The notes below the pieces were generated by a model, which saw nothing but the letters and a program-made list of their open reading frames with translations, ran no database searches and was not told the DNA's origin. A stretch of DNA of 64,000 nt from Kiritimatiellia bacterium (GTDB lineage Bacteria > Verrucomicrobiota > Kiritimatiellia > RFP12 > UBA1067): contig JAFRDO010000016.1 of assembly GCA_017403825.1 (NCBI GenBank), positions 1 through 64,000 of the forward strand, read 5' to 3'. This document shows positions 8,977 through 18,599 of the stretch, in pieces (the first letter of the stretch is position 1; each line of letters starts with the position of its first letter). The position numbers were made by a program, and so were the translations under genes.

Positions 8977-9006
8977 TTGAAACCTACGCGCGTTTTTTGA
9001 TATAAT
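8977..9006 (+). promoter_or_regulatory. Sigma70-type promoter, duplicate of the one at 153-182
   Basis: TTGAAA (8977-8982), an 18-bp spacer and TATAAT (9001-9006), with ATG 9014 following after 7 nt. The block 8967-9037 aligns without gaps to 143-213, including an identical 18-nt stretch upstream and 20 of 24 identical bases in the first eight codons. Confidence 0.75.
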
Positions 9007-9013
9007 TAGCCTG

Positions 9014-12000
9014 ATGCTCAATAACAAGGTCTATAACAATAGACGCTTGATTTCCAGCTGTCTCGTCCTCCTTGCCGCAGGATCTCTTTTCTTTGCTCCC
9101 TTGGCAGCCATGTCCGCCACCGGAGAGACCGGTGGCGACGAACCCGTCCCCGAAATCACACCAGTTACCGTTACGTGGAACTTCAATGTCCTCGAGGGTT
9201 GGCCCGAATACAGCAACACCGACGAGGAGCCCCCCTTCAGCGGCGAAGTGAACGTCTGCAGACGCACGTGGACGCTTTCTGATTGTTACATTCTTCCGGA
9301 GAGTGATGTCGGCGACGACGACGGCTGCCTCTCCATCTACAAAGCCGGCTCTTACGCCGTCTCTCCCGCCTTCGCCGGCATTGTCACCCAGGTGACAAGC
9401 GTCTTCCGTCCCGCCAGGGCCAATTCCCAGCGTAAAGTCTCTCTCCTGGCTTCCACCGATGGCGGTGCATCTTTCTTCACGGTCGCCACCTACCCGCTTG
9501 GCGATACCAAGATTCACTCCTACACCAACACCACCGTCTTCAGCACGCCCCTCGACGGCGGTGACTTCGGTGTCATCTTCTGCGCCACAAATTCCGGCAG
9601 CGGCACCGTCCAATTTCGTCGCCTGGACATCGAAGGCACGTCCACCTGCCCCGATGAGCCCGGCATCGACACGTATTCTCCCTTCGGCGCCTCTGTTGCC
9701 GAGCAGCCCCACGGCTGCCTTTCCGGCGTCGTCCTCTATCTTTCAGCCGGCTACGGCTACACCGCCGATGCCGATACGAATGGCTGGGTCACCGGCTGTG
9801 GTCTCGTGAACGGCATGGTCGAGGACTTCGGCAACCTCGACCAGCTTAACTTCTTTGCGCTTCAGGCGTGGAAGGCCGGCGCCACCGTTGTTCCCATGCG
9901 TCCTGTCGGCTATCAGGCCAACGAGGTCGTCATCGACAACGTTGACACCGATCCTTCGCTCGCCTCCCGCGTCATCTACGGCGGCGCCTGGGCCAATACC
10001 GCCCAGACCGACTGCTACTACGGCAGGGCCGGCGAAGTCGGCTACCGCTGGACGCATGCCTGCCCCACCGGCACCACCGCATGGGCCTCATACCGCCCTA
10101 ACTTACCCGTCGCGGGCGAATATCCCGTCTACGTCTGGGCGCGCCCGGACTCCGACCGCGTGCCCCAGCTCTACCGCGTTCACCACACCGGCGGCATCAC
10201 CGACGTCCGCGTCGACCACCGGCAGGTCGGCAACGGATGGGTTTGGCTCGGCAACTACTGGTTTGACGCCGGCACCGGCGGCTACGTCAACATCTCAAAC
10301 TACGCCCCCGGCTTCGAGGATGGCGTAATCATCGCTGACGCCGTCCGCTTCGGAAACGGCATGGGCGACATCTCCCGCGGCGACGCCGGGGTTTCCGGAC
10401 TCGAGCGCGAACTCGAAGGCGCCCGCTACTGGATCCAGCGCATGGTCATGGATTCCCAGGGGCTCTCCGATGACATCTACGACTCAGACGGCACGGACCG
10501 AGACGACAACGCCTTCGCCCCCAACCGCATGGCCTGCGCCATGTGCCGCACCAACAACTGGGAGCGCTGGCGCCGCCTTTACCTCAACTTCCAGTCCAAC
10601 GCCGCCGATCCTGACAACGATGCCATCGATGCAGTCGCATTCCATGGCGCCGATTCTGATGCCGAGGTCCTGAAGTCCATACGCGGACGCGAAGGGCTGG
10701 CCAGCTCCACGCTCCGCGACGCCGTCCGCCACCTTGCCACCAGTTACGCTTCCGACCCCAGCCTGACAGTCAGCGAGGTCTTCGCCCCTGACGCCCCCGT
10801 CGCCATTGCCGTCACCAACTCCGGGTTTTGCAACGCCACTGTGTCATGGCAGATGCCTGCCGCCGAAAACCGCCGCTCCGACCCACACACCGGCTTCCTC
10901 CTGTATGTTTCCACCGACGGCCACGCATTCGGCAATCCCGTCGCCATCTCGTCCACCGACGACGAATGTTCCCGCTTTTTCGCCAACCTGCCGGCCGATA
11001 TCACTTACTACTTCCGCGTCTGTGCCATCAACGCCGGTGGCGAATCTCTTCCATCTCCCGTTGCAGGCGTCAAGCTATCTGACGAAGGCTCCGTGGCCGA
11101 CGTCCTTGTCGTGGACGGTTTCAGTCGGGTTGACAGCGGTCTTACGCCATCGCTCAGGTACGACCGCATTGCAGGCGCTGGAAATCCCGTCAGCGGCAAC
11201 GTTGCCCTCGTCCGCCCCAAGATGATCAACTCATTCGACTACGTCAAGGAGCATGGCAGTGCCATTGCCTTGGCAGGCTACTCTTTCGACTTCATGAACG
11301 CCTCCCTCGTCAACGCTTCTGTCCTCGCCCGTTATCCAAAGGTCGTCTGGTGCCTTGGCGAAGAATCAATGGCCGATGAAACGTTCTCCTACGATGAGCA
11401 GCAGCTCATCGCCAAATTCCTCGCCAATGGCGGCGCCTTGTGCGTGTCTGGCTCCGACATCGGCTGGGATCTTGGCGAAAAGGGCTCTCCCTCCGACAAG
11501 GCATTCCTGGAAAACTGCCTCCACTGCACCTACGTCTCAGACGACTCCGGGAGCGGCATTGCCAGCGGCAAGACCGCCACCTACTTCAAGGAGCTCTCGC
11601 TCCCGTTCAACTACACTAACAACCTCGCAAACATCTATGCCGCAGAACGTCCCGACATACTTGCTCCCGTCGGAGATGCCTTCGTCGCCGGCGTTTACGA
11701 CGGCGTCCCGAACGATCAGGGTTCCATCATCACCTTCTCAAACAGGGTCTGCCGTACCGTGGTCATGGGCTTTCCGTTCGAGACAGTAACTGACGAAACT
11801 CAGCGCAACAGGCTCATGAAACGGGTTCTCAACTTCTTCGACGAAAACATGATCTCCCCCTTATGGATCGGCAACGCAGCTTATACCGTTGGCGTCGGCG
11901 GCAAAATCGAAATAGACCTCAAGTCCCAGGTCTCCGGCTTTCCGTCTCCTTTCATCAGACTCGTCAATACCCATGATTCCCGCACCAGCGAACCAATCGA

Positions 12001-12790
12001 CGAAACCACTTACACCGCCACCTCTGACTACTTTTCCTTCGTAGCCCCCGACGTCGGTACCTTCGTCTTCAAAATCCGCGCCGAAAACGGAGCCGGCTAC
12101 ATCGAGCAGGAAGTCGCCATTACCGCCGGCGAATCTCCCGTATGGAGATCCGTTGGCGAAATCCTCGTCGACCTTGATGCCTGCGTCGTCACCAACGTCT
12201 ACTCTCTCGTCTCCGGCTGCGATCCGGCAGTCGCCCTTGACGAGGACAACACCTTCGCCGACCCTTCCACATACTCTTTCAACGAAGCGACCGGCGACCT
12301 CGAATTCAATTCTTCCTACCCCGTCACTAACGTCGTGGCCTTCGTCGCTAGCAACAGCTCAGGCTCCGACTCCATTTCCATCACCAACGTCATCCGCCGC
12401 CTCGACACCGACGGCGACGGCATTCCCGACTGGTGGGCAGCCCAGTACTTCGGCGGCCCCACCAGATGCAACCCCAACCTAGACTCCGACAGCGACAACT
12501 TCACCAACTACCAGGAATTCCTCGCGGGCACCGATCCCACGGAAAGTTCCTCTCTGCTGGCTCTGGGAATGGACATCAGTTCCGATGGAATCCGGCTCTC
12601 CTGGCCATCAGCCGCAGGCCGCGTCTATTCCGTCTGGACCACGCCTGCCCTGACCAACGACTTCTCGTTGGTGGAAGGGAACATTGAGGCCGATCCTCCT
12701 CTCAATCTGTATACGATTCCAAAGGACGAGAATGCCGAGGAACAATCTTCCGCCTTCTTCCGCCTTAGCGTCACCTATCCCGGCCATTGA
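9014..12790 (+). CDS. Large secreted golvesin/FnIII multidomain protein
   Basis: A 1258-aa exported protein. Order seen: signal peptide (1-35); a beta-rich region (50-215); an amidase-like segment (about 225-300, LSGVVLYLSAGYGY, WKAGATVVPMRP) continuing at about 450-580; between them a golvesin C-terminal-like domain (about 305-450, YRPNLPVAGEYPVYVWA, DGVIIADAVRFG); fibronectin type III (593-690); a Rossmann-like segment (696-952, VLVVDGFSRV, FLANGGALCVSGSD); an Ig-like stretch; and a calcium-binding thrombospondin-3-like end (DTDGDGIPDWW, LDSDSDNFTNYQEFLAGTDP). This order resembles Bacteroidetes proteins annotated as xanthan lyase or N-acetylmuramoyl-L-alanine amidase with a golvesin domain. 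Third codon positions are strikingly C-rich compared with neighbours, so transfer is possible. Its first seven residues and promoter copy those of V-ATPase B. Confidence 0.7.
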   Translation: MLNNKVYNNRRLISSCLVLLAAGSLFFAPLAAMSATGETGGDEPVPEITPVTVTWNFNVLEGWPEYSNTDEEPPFSGEVNVCRRTWTLSDCYILPESDVGDDDGCLSIYKAGSYAVSPAFAGIVTQVTSVFRPARANSQRKVSLLASTDGGASFFTVATYPLGDTKIHSYTNTTVFSTPLDGGDFGVIFCATNSGSGTVQFRRLDIEGTSTCPDEPGIDTYSPFGASVAEQPHGCLSGVVLYLSAGYGYTADADTNGWVTGCGLVNGMVEDFGNLDQLNFFALQAWKAGATVVPMRPVGYQANEVVIDNVDTDPSLASRVIYGGAWANTAQTDCYYGRAGEVGYRWTHACPTGTTAWASYRPNLPVAGEYPVYVWARPDSDRVPQLYRVHHTGGITDVRVDHRQVGNGWVWLGNYWFDAGTGGYVNISNYAPGFEDGVIIADAVRFGNGMGDISRGDAGVSGLERELEGARYWIQRMVMDSQGLSDDIYDSDGTDRDDNAFAPNRMACAMCRTNNWERWRRLYLNFQSNAADPDNDAIDAVAFHGADSDAEVLKSIRGREGLASSTLRDAVRHLATSYASDPSLTVSEVFAPDAPVAIAVTNSGFCNATVSWQMPAAENRRSDPHTGFLLYVSTDGHAFGNPVAISSTDDECSRFFANLPADITYYFRVCAINAGGESLPSPVAGVKLSDEGSVADVLVVDGFSRVDSGLTPSLRYDRIAGAGNPVSGNVALVRPKMINSFDYVKEHGSAIALAGYSFDFMNASLVNASVLARYPKVVWCLGEESMADETFSYDEQQLIAKFLANGGALCVSGSDIGWDLGEKGSPSDKAFLENCLHCTYVSDDSGSGIASGKTATYFKELSLPFNYTNNLANIYAAERPDILAPVGDAFVAGVYDGVPNDQGSIITFSNRVCRTVVMGFPFETVTDETQRNRLMKRVLNFFDENMISPLWIGNAAYTVGVGGKIEIDLKSQVSGFPSPFIRLVNTHDSRTSEPIDETTYTATSDYFSFVAPDVGTFVFKIRAENGAGYIEQEVAITAGESPVWRSVGEILVDLDACVVTNVYSLVSGCDPAVALDEDNTFADPSTYSFNEATGDLEFNSSYPVTNVVAFVASNSSGSDSISITNVIRRLDTDGDGIPDWWAAQYFGGPTRCNPNLDSDSDNFTNYQEFLAGTDPTESSSLLALGMDISSDGIRLSWPSAAGRVYSVWTTPALTNDFSLVEGNIEADPPLNLYTIPKDENAEEQSSAFFRLSVTYPGH

Positions 12791-12840
12791 GGTTCGCTTT
12801 ACGCCAGGCTTTTGTCAAGTGACGGGAAACGCGGCGCTTG

Positions 12841-13467
12841 TCATGGCTTGAGCAGGTGCTTGCGGAGGGCGATTGCGACGGCTTCTGCGCGCGTTGCCGC
12901 GCCTATTTTCAGGAACAAAACGCTCACATGCTCCTTGACCATGTCGAGACTGATGCCGAGTTGTTTTGCGATGTCGATGTTGGAGAGTCCGCGTACGATC
13001 GATTCCAATATCTCTGTCTGCCGCGGTGAAAGCGTGGGTACGGGAGGGTTGCTTTCCAGTATGCGCTGAATCTCCGGCGATATGACCTTGTCGCCTGAGG
13101 CAATGGAACGAATGGCGGCGACAAGCTCTGGAAATTCCACGCTTTTCATGATGGCGCCCCTGGCGCCGGCCGCAAGAGCATGGATGATGCCATCTGAAGT
13201 TCCGAAGGTGGTCAGTATCATCACTTTCGTGTTCGGGGCAGCCGCAAGAATGTTCTTTGTGGTTTCAACGCCATCCATGCCTGGCATCATTAGATCGACG
13301 ATTACCACATCTGGATTCAGCTTGAGCGTCTTGGATACGGCCATAGCGCCATTGCTTGCGTCGCCTACGACCTTTATGTCCTTCTTTGTGTTCAGGAGTG
13401 ATGCTAGCCCCATTCGCAAGATTGCGTGGTCATCGACAATCAGCACTTTTATCGTCTTGTCATTCAT
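12841..13467 (-). CDS. NarL/FixJ-family response regulator
   Basis: A 208-aa two-component response regulator: receiver domain (residues 1-125) with the acidic pair VDDH, phospho-acceptor Asp58 in VVIVDLMMPGMDG and the conserved Lys in GAIMKSVEF, followed by a LuxR-type HTH (about 143-205, LSPRQTEILESIVRGLSNIDIAK-type block). The C-terminal helix LGISLDMVKEHVSVLF matches the DNA-contact helix of the family. Its start overlaps the stop of the histidine kinase gene by 4 bp, so the two are co-translated partners. The divergent neighbour encodes a giant secreted protein, and a perfect palindrome lies between them, suggesting the target site. Confidence 0.93.
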   Translation of the reverse strand: MNDKTIKVLIVDDHAILRMGLASLLNTKKDIKVVGDASNGAMAVSKTLKLNPDVVIVDLMMPGMDGVETTKNILAAAPNTKVMILTTFGTSDGIIHALAAGARGAIMKSVEFPELVAAIRSIASGDKVISPEIQRILESNPPVPTLSPRQTEILESIVRGLSNIDIAKQLGISLDMVKEHVSVLFLKIGAATRAEAVAIALRKHLLKP

Positions 13468-15584
13468 TTCTGATGTGGAACCTTTATTGATATTGCAACT
13501 CGTGTGCCAGAGCCGACGGCGCTCTCAATGTTCAGCGTGCCGCCCAGCTGCTCTATCCGTTCATGGATTCCTTGGAGTCCGAAGTGCCCCTGCAATACCC
13601 CCGGATAGTTTTCCGGGTCAAATCCGCTGCCGTTGTCTCGCACGGAAAACTTCAGTTCGCCGCCGTCCAGAACGCCTGTAACATGGATGCTGGATGCATT
13701 CCCGTGGCGTATGGCGTTCAGTACTAGTTCGCGTATGATGCACAGAAGAATGTGCGCCGTATTGTCCGAGAGCCGCGTGCGCGGAATGTTGAACCTGACC
13801 GCAATGCGTGAATCGTTGACGTACGGAAGAAGAGTGCGTTTGATCGCCTTGTCCATGCTCTTTTCTTCCAGGGCCTGGCTTCGAAGATCCCACAGGCAGT
13901 TTCTCAATTCGTTTCGGCATGACATGAGCGTTCGCGCGGCGAAATTGAGATGCGAAAGCATGTCCGCCGGGGCATTTCCTTTCAGTTCTTTCGCCGTTTC
14001 AATCTCCATCGAAACGCCGGTAAGACTTTGCGCCAGCGAGTCGTGAAGCTCCACGGCGAGTCTGGTTCGCTCTTCGACCTTGAGGTCTGACTTTACATGT
14101 TCGATCTGCTCGCGCAAAAGTTCACGTCCGCGACGTTCCGCAAGTTTGTTCAAAGACCTGTTCCACGCGAAAACGCCAATCAATATGGCCAAGAGAGCCC
14201 CGATGACGGACAGCAGCCGTCCGCTTGTCCACCATGGCGGATGTGAAATGATATGCACGTCGGCTGGTGTGCGCACGACCAGCGCGAGTCCCTCCACATG
14301 CGGGAAAGGTGCATTTGGCCGCCAGTTGTCGATCTCGATGAGACAGATTCCGGCGACTTCAATCATGCATCCAATGTCGATTCCCTCAAGTGCATGAGGG
14401 CAGGCGTTTGCATCAACGGGAATTATGTATTTACCGCATTCCAGAGTCATTCGGCTATATGTGCTTTCCGGAGAAGGAAGGCTTCGCACAAGACCTTTGA
14501 TGCGGATGGCTTGGCCATGATATTCGGTTTGCACTACGGACATCCCCCGCCAGTCGGTCAAAAGCTGTTTTGCCGTGACATCCTTCGGCGGCGGTTCCAC
14601 ATCTTCGGGGATGGAGTTCGTGCGCCATATCGCACGCGAGAGATTGATTCTGTAGAGGTCAGTCTCAGGGATTCCGACGGCCTCGATGCTTGTGCCGTAC
14701 GCAGGCGGATTGCGGTCTGCGAGATCGACGCGTACGATCAGCCGATCAGGTGTGCGCAACAAGATGCGGTCGCCGTGCCACACGGCAATTACGCGGCCGG
14801 CAACGCTGCGTCGGTCCATTCCGTTGACAATGGAATGGTGCGTGTGGCGCGTTGAGAAAAGGCTGGGGACGCCGAAAGGATCCTCAGGAGCAGGGCGGAG
14901 CACGGCGATGGTGTCGCGTTCGGGAAAGAAGATATAGCGTCCGGACAGGAGACGTGGCGTGGTGATTTTTGTCGAGCAGAGCCCGGCAACGGCGATTTCG
15001 GCGCCGATGAGGTTGTTCAGAAGCGCTGTTTTGGGTTCCGAGGACGGGAAGCAGGCGTAGATGGATTCATGTCCGCTCTGAATGACGAGAAACCCCCAGA
15101 GGGGATCGATTTCGTCGCGGAAGGCGTCGCGCACTGTCCCAGTCAGCCGCACGAAATGGTTGTCGTACTTTCCTTCGGATATCCCAGCCGCTGTGATTTC
15201 TTCGGGTTGAGGGGCATCGCCATGTGAAAGGACAGTGATTGCTTTGCACATTGCGTCGAAGCCACAGATTCCGGTTACATGAATTCGATCGCCTGGCTGA
15301 AGCACACATTCCTTTACATTCCCCTTGTGCAGAATTGCTGTGCCGGTTTCGTCCTTTACGGCATAGAGCTTCTGGTTTGAGCGTAACGGAAGGATGACGG
15401 TTGCCGTGAGGTCAAAGGGAACGTCTTTGTTCCCTTCCCACATCGTCGCCGTCAGTTCTGCTGCATTTCGGATGGTGCGTATGGTTTCAGCGCCATTCGA
15501 GCAGAACGCCAGAACGGACAGGAATGCAACGGTCGATATCGTCAGGGTGCATTTCATTTGTACCGCAAATTGTATCATATTCAT
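13464..15584 (-). CDS. Membrane sensor histidine kinase (HisKA_3 type)
   Basis: A 706-aa sensor kinase. After an export signal (LTISTVAFLSVLAFCSNGA) come about 400 residues with repeated OB-fold-like segments (LQPGDRIHVTGICGF, RGMSVVQTEYHGQAIRIKG) that would face the periplasm. One membrane helix follows (LLSVIGALLAILIGVFAW), then the NarL-partner phosphorylation helix (RTRLAVELHDSLAQSLTGVS, with the acceptor His) and a HATPase domain (NAIRHG, DNGSGFDPE, GHFGLQGI). The signal sensed is unknown. The start at 15584 has AGGAGG 7 nt upstream; an inner ATG at 15557 lies 11 nt after a TGATACAAT box and is a second possible start. Overlaps the response regulator by 4 bp. Confidence 0.88.
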   Translation of the reverse strand: MNMIQFAVQMKCTLTISTVAFLSVLAFCSNGAETIRTIRNAAELTATMWEGNKDVPFDLTATVILPLRSNQKLYAVKDETGTAILHKGNVKECVLQPGDRIHVTGICGFDAMCKAITVLSHGDAPQPEEITAAGISEGKYDNHFVRLTGTVRDAFRDEIDPLWGFLVIQSGHESIYACFPSSEPKTALLNNLIGAEIAVAGLCSTKITTPRLLSGRYIFFPERDTIAVLRPAPEDPFGVPSLFSTRHTHHSIVNGMDRRSVAGRVIAVWHGDRILLRTPDRLIVRVDLADRNPPAYGTSIEAVGIPETDLYRINLSRAIWRTNSIPEDVEPPPKDVTAKQLLTDWRGMSVVQTEYHGQAIRIKGLVRSLPSPESTYSRMTLECGKYIIPVDANACPHALEGIDIGCMIEVAGICLIEIDNWRPNAPFPHVEGLALVVRTPADVHIISHPPWWTSGRLLSVIGALLAILIGVFAWNRSLNKLAERRGRELLREQIEHVKSDLKVEERTRLAVELHDSLAQSLTGVSMEIETAKELKGNAPADMLSHLNFAARTLMSCRNELRNCLWDLRSQALEEKSMDKAIKRTLLPYVNDSRIAVRFNIPRTRLSDNTAHILLCIIRELVLNAIRHGNASSIHVTGVLDGGELKFSVRDNGSGFDPENYPGVLQGHFGLQGIHERIEQLGGTLNIESAVGSGTRVAISIKVPHQK

Positions 15585-15599
15585 ATGCCAACCTCCTAT

Positions 15600-15617
15600 C
15601 CCCCACTAAAGTGGGGG
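15600..15617. promoter_or_regulatory. Perfect palindrome between divergent genes (candidate operator)
   Basis: CCCCCAC-TAAA-GTGGGGG is a perfect inverted repeat. It ends one base before the TTGAGG -35 hexamer of the rightward promoter and lies just upstream of the histidine kinase ribosome binding site. This is the expected place for an activator site of the adjacent NarL-type regulator; a hairpin in the kinase leader mRNA is the alternative. Confidence 0.5.
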
Positions 15618-15646
15618 TTGAGGTAAAATCTGTGTTGTGATATATT
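15618..15646 (+). promoter_or_regulatory. Promoter of the second giant surface protein
   Basis: TTGAGG (15618-15623), a 17-bp spacer and TATATT (15641-15646) preceded by an extended TG. Transcription would start near 15653, giving a leader of about 60 nt before ATG 15712. Confidence 0.55.
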
Positions 15647-15711
15647 TTCAAGCATCGACCTAAAATAGAATGGAGTTGATCATGGCAACAGCAGTTCGCG
15701 AAGGAATGTGC

Positions 15712-18579
15712 ATGGTGAAACTAAGCAGGCCGTTGGCGCTTGCCGTAACAGCGGTGGTGTTTGTTAGGTACACGGCATCGGCGTCGGTCGCCCCCGATCC
15801 GTCTGATTCGACCGTGCTGGTGGCGGACGTTGCCGAAGGCGTCACCGAGACCTACGCGGACAAGATTGCTCCGTCTTACGCGAAGTTCGTCAAGACCGGC
15901 AAAGGCACGCTGATCCTGACGGCGAAATCCTCCGAAAGCTCGTCCACTGACTTTATGGGTTCTGTCGAGGTTCGGGAAGGGGTTCTCCAACTTAATGAGT
16001 TCTACGCAATCCAGGCCTGTAGCTACAACAGCGATACCACCAAGTACAAGGTCTCCGTTTCGTCCAATGCGCAGATTCGGGTGACGTTCAATTCTTCGGG
16101 ACAGACGGCCAACGCCCTATACAACGTCGCAATTGAAGGTGACGGTCCGGATGGCAGAGGTGCGTTTGTCTTTGACGGAGGCGGAAACGGCGACAGCTTG
16201 ATACGCGTCCTTCATCTTACTGGCGACGCCTCCATCGGCGGGACAGGACGCTTTGGCGTTGGGTACTACGGCAAGCTCTACCTCAATGGGCATACATTGA
16301 CTGGAACGAACAACGAATATATGTTCAGGTGTGTTCAGGTTATGGATGGGAAAGAAGGTCATTTCGTCAAGCGCGGTGGCACGGTGACGCTGCAGAATGC
16401 CGACACGACTGTATATTTGCACGGCAGCGCCGCGAACACTTTCACGCTCTCCAATGCGACAATGACCATCTGGAGTGCGCCGGCCCTGGACTCGCCTTGG
16501 ACGCTTCGGTCGATCGACTCGTCCTCTTTCAAGGCGCATGGAGCAATAAACCAGTGGCGAGGACCTATTGTTGGTGACGGCAAGGACTTCACTGTCATAG
16601 GCGACACGGTGGGGGCTGTTTGCAACTTCTACGGCACGATCACGAACTTCAGCAGTTTTGCAACTTCAAAATGGAATGAGAATTTCACGCTCAATCTCGT
16701 CAATGCGAACCACTACTTCAACAATTTGGTCCACTATCATGGTGATATGGTCGTGACTGGCGGCGCTCAACACGTGTTTGGCAGTCTCTTGGTCAATCAC
16801 GCCGATTCAACCAAGGCGGCCTCGTTGACGTTCGTGGGTGCAGGCGAGGTGGTTGTGACCAATGGCGCGAGCATGAACAGGGTCTATACGGGCAATGGCG
16901 CCCCGATTCCGGCGCGCATGGCAATTTCTGGGCGGACAAATTTCCGAGGCGAATCCGGAACAACGTTCATGGTTGGCGATGATTCCACAGCGAGCTGGGC
17001 AACGGAGTATCCCAACTACTGGGGGTCCCTTGCCGTGACGGACGGGGCGACGATGACCAACGATATGCTGCAGGTCGGCTATCGCGGGGCGGGCGCGCTC
17101 TATCAGCGCGATTCCGACGTGTATGCCGGCCAGAAGCTCTACCTTGGCTACGGATACGGGAACAAGAATAGCGTTCTCGCCTATGGCTATTGGGGGGCGG
17201 CCAACTCCCAGCTGACTTTGGCGGGAGGCTTTGAAATGGCGTATGCGGCAAACTCGGCTGCGTTCTTCGTGCAGCGCGGCGGGCGTACCGACATCACCGA
17301 CAGCAGTGCCACATATTTCTCGCGGCAAGGCCATGCCGGTGTCTATGTCGGCAACGGTGGCGTCTTGAACAATCTGAACGGCAACTTATTCTTCGGAGGC
17401 TCGGGCGACGGAGGATCCGCATCCGTCACGGTTGACGGCGAGGGATCGCTCATAGACCTCACCGGGCGTTCGGTCAGCTGGATGTGCCACAAGAACTTCA
17501 AGACGTTCGTCAACCTCAACAACGGCGGTACGTTGCGTGCCTACAGGTTTCAGTATGAATCCTATCGTGGAAATCTGGAGACTTCGCGTACCTATCTGTC
17601 GTTCGACGGCGGCGTTCTGGATGTCGCCCCCACCGGCGAAAATGCGGACTACAAGGTGTTCATGGAATGGACGTCCGGCTCCGGTCCGGTCTATTCATAT
17701 CCAGACGTCTGTACGGTCTTCGGCGGAGGAGCGGTCTTGGGCGTCACGCGTGCGGATGCCCAGGTACACTGGACTTCTCCTCTCCTGAAGCCGTCCGGCA
17801 AGTCGGTGACGGCCATCGCTCTGCCGACGGACGCCGATTTCGGCACCACGACCCACCTGGGCGCACTTCGCGTCGTGATTGAGGGCGATGGCGAGGGCGC
17901 GAGCGCATTTGTCGATTTCGACGATGCGACAGGCACGCCGTCAAAGATCGTCGTGACGTCGCCCGGCATCAACTACGTGGAGGGCACGACGGCGAAGGTC
18001 ATTGAAATGCGCGCGAACAAGGAGTGGAGTTGCGCGGTCACGCTCGGTGAACTTACGGGTGGCGGTCTCGTCAAGACTGGCCCCGGCACGCTGATTCTTA
18101 AGGGCGAGGCGACGTATGAAGGTGCGACAACCGTCCGGGATGGCACGCTCATTCTGGGAACATTCCCGTTTCCGCAGGGTCAGCCGATGGTGCTGGCGGG
18201 CGGCAAGTTCAATGCCGCGGCTCGCGACGTCATGGTTTCCGATGTCTCCGGCTACGGCACATACTCGAGCGACAACGGGCGCCGCGTCACCATTACCAAC
18301 AAACTGTCGTTCGCGGTGGCGGATGCGATGGCTGGGCGTCAGCTGACGTTTGAACATGTGGAGCCGGTTTTCAACGCCGGCGCAACGATAGAGGTAGATG
18401 CAACGGGGCTGCCTGATGGCGGCGAGAACCTCCGGTTTGTGCTTGCAACGTCCGACAAGGCATTTGCCGGAGAGCAGCCACTGTTCGATGCGCCCAAGGG
18501 ATGGCGGCTCCGCTTCTCTTCCGACCGCAAGAGCATCATTCTCGGGCGCGAACGCGGACTGCAGTTCATACTGCGCTGA
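15712..18579 (+). CDS. Giant secreted autotransporter-like beta-strand protein
   Basis: A 955-aa protein with a signal peptide (KLSRPLALAVTAVVFVRYTASA) followed by repeats of the autotransporter-associated beta-strand type: FVKTGKGTLILTAKSSES, HFVKRGGTVTLQNADTTVYL and GGGLVKTGPGTLILKGEATY, each fitting the pattern G-x-L-x-K-x-G-x-G-T-L-x-L. This predicts a long beta-helical surface protein without a recognisable catalytic centre. ATG 15712 is chosen because GAAGGA lies about 6 nt before it; an in-frame ATG at 15670 would place 14 extra residues before the signal peptide. The end (GWRLRF...GRERGLQFILR) resembles that of the 3962-6013 protein. Its divergent neighbour is a two-component system that may control it. 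Confidence 0.7.
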   Translation: MVKLSRPLALAVTAVVFVRYTASASVAPDPSDSTVLVADVAEGVTETYADKIAPSYAKFVKTGKGTLILTAKSSESSSTDFMGSVEVREGVLQLNEFYAIQACSYNSDTTKYKVSVSSNAQIRVTFNSSGQTANALYNVAIEGDGPDGRGAFVFDGGGNGDSLIRVLHLTGDASIGGTGRFGVGYYGKLYLNGHTLTGTNNEYMFRCVQVMDGKEGHFVKRGGTVTLQNADTTVYLHGSAANTFTLSNATMTIWSAPALDSPWTLRSIDSSSFKAHGAINQWRGPIVGDGKDFTVIGDTVGAVCNFYGTITNFSSFATSKWNENFTLNLVNANHYFNNLVHYHGDMVVTGGAQHVFGSLLVNHADSTKAASLTFVGAGEVVVTNGASMNRVYTGNGAPIPARMAISGRTNFRGESGTTFMVGDDSTASWATEYPNYWGSLAVTDGATMTNDMLQVGYRGAGALYQRDSDVYAGQKLYLGYGYGNKNSVLAYGYWGAANSQLTLAGGFEMAYAANSAAFFVQRGGRTDITDSSATYFSRQGHAGVYVGNGGVLNNLNGNLFFGGSGDGGSASVTVDGEGSLIDLTGRSVSWMCHKNFKTFVNLNNGGTLRAYRFQYESYRGNLETSRTYLSFDGGVLDVAPTGENADYKVFMEWTSGSGPVYSYPDVCTVFGGGAVLGVTRADAQVHWTSPLLKPSGKSVTAIALPTDADFGTTTHLGALRVVIEGDGEGASAFVDFDDATGTPSKIVVTSPGINYVEGTTAKVIEMRANKEWSCAVTLGELTGGGLVKTGPGTLILKGEATYEGATTVRDGTLILGTFPFPQGQPMVLAGGKFNAAARDVMVSDVSGYGTYSSDNGRRVTITNKLSFAVADAMAGRQLTFEHVEPVFNAGATIEVDATGLPDGGENLRFVLATSDKAFAGEQPLFDAPKGWRLRFSSDRKSIILGRERGLQFILR

Positions 18580-18599
18580 TAGAATTGGAGGTGTTGCAA

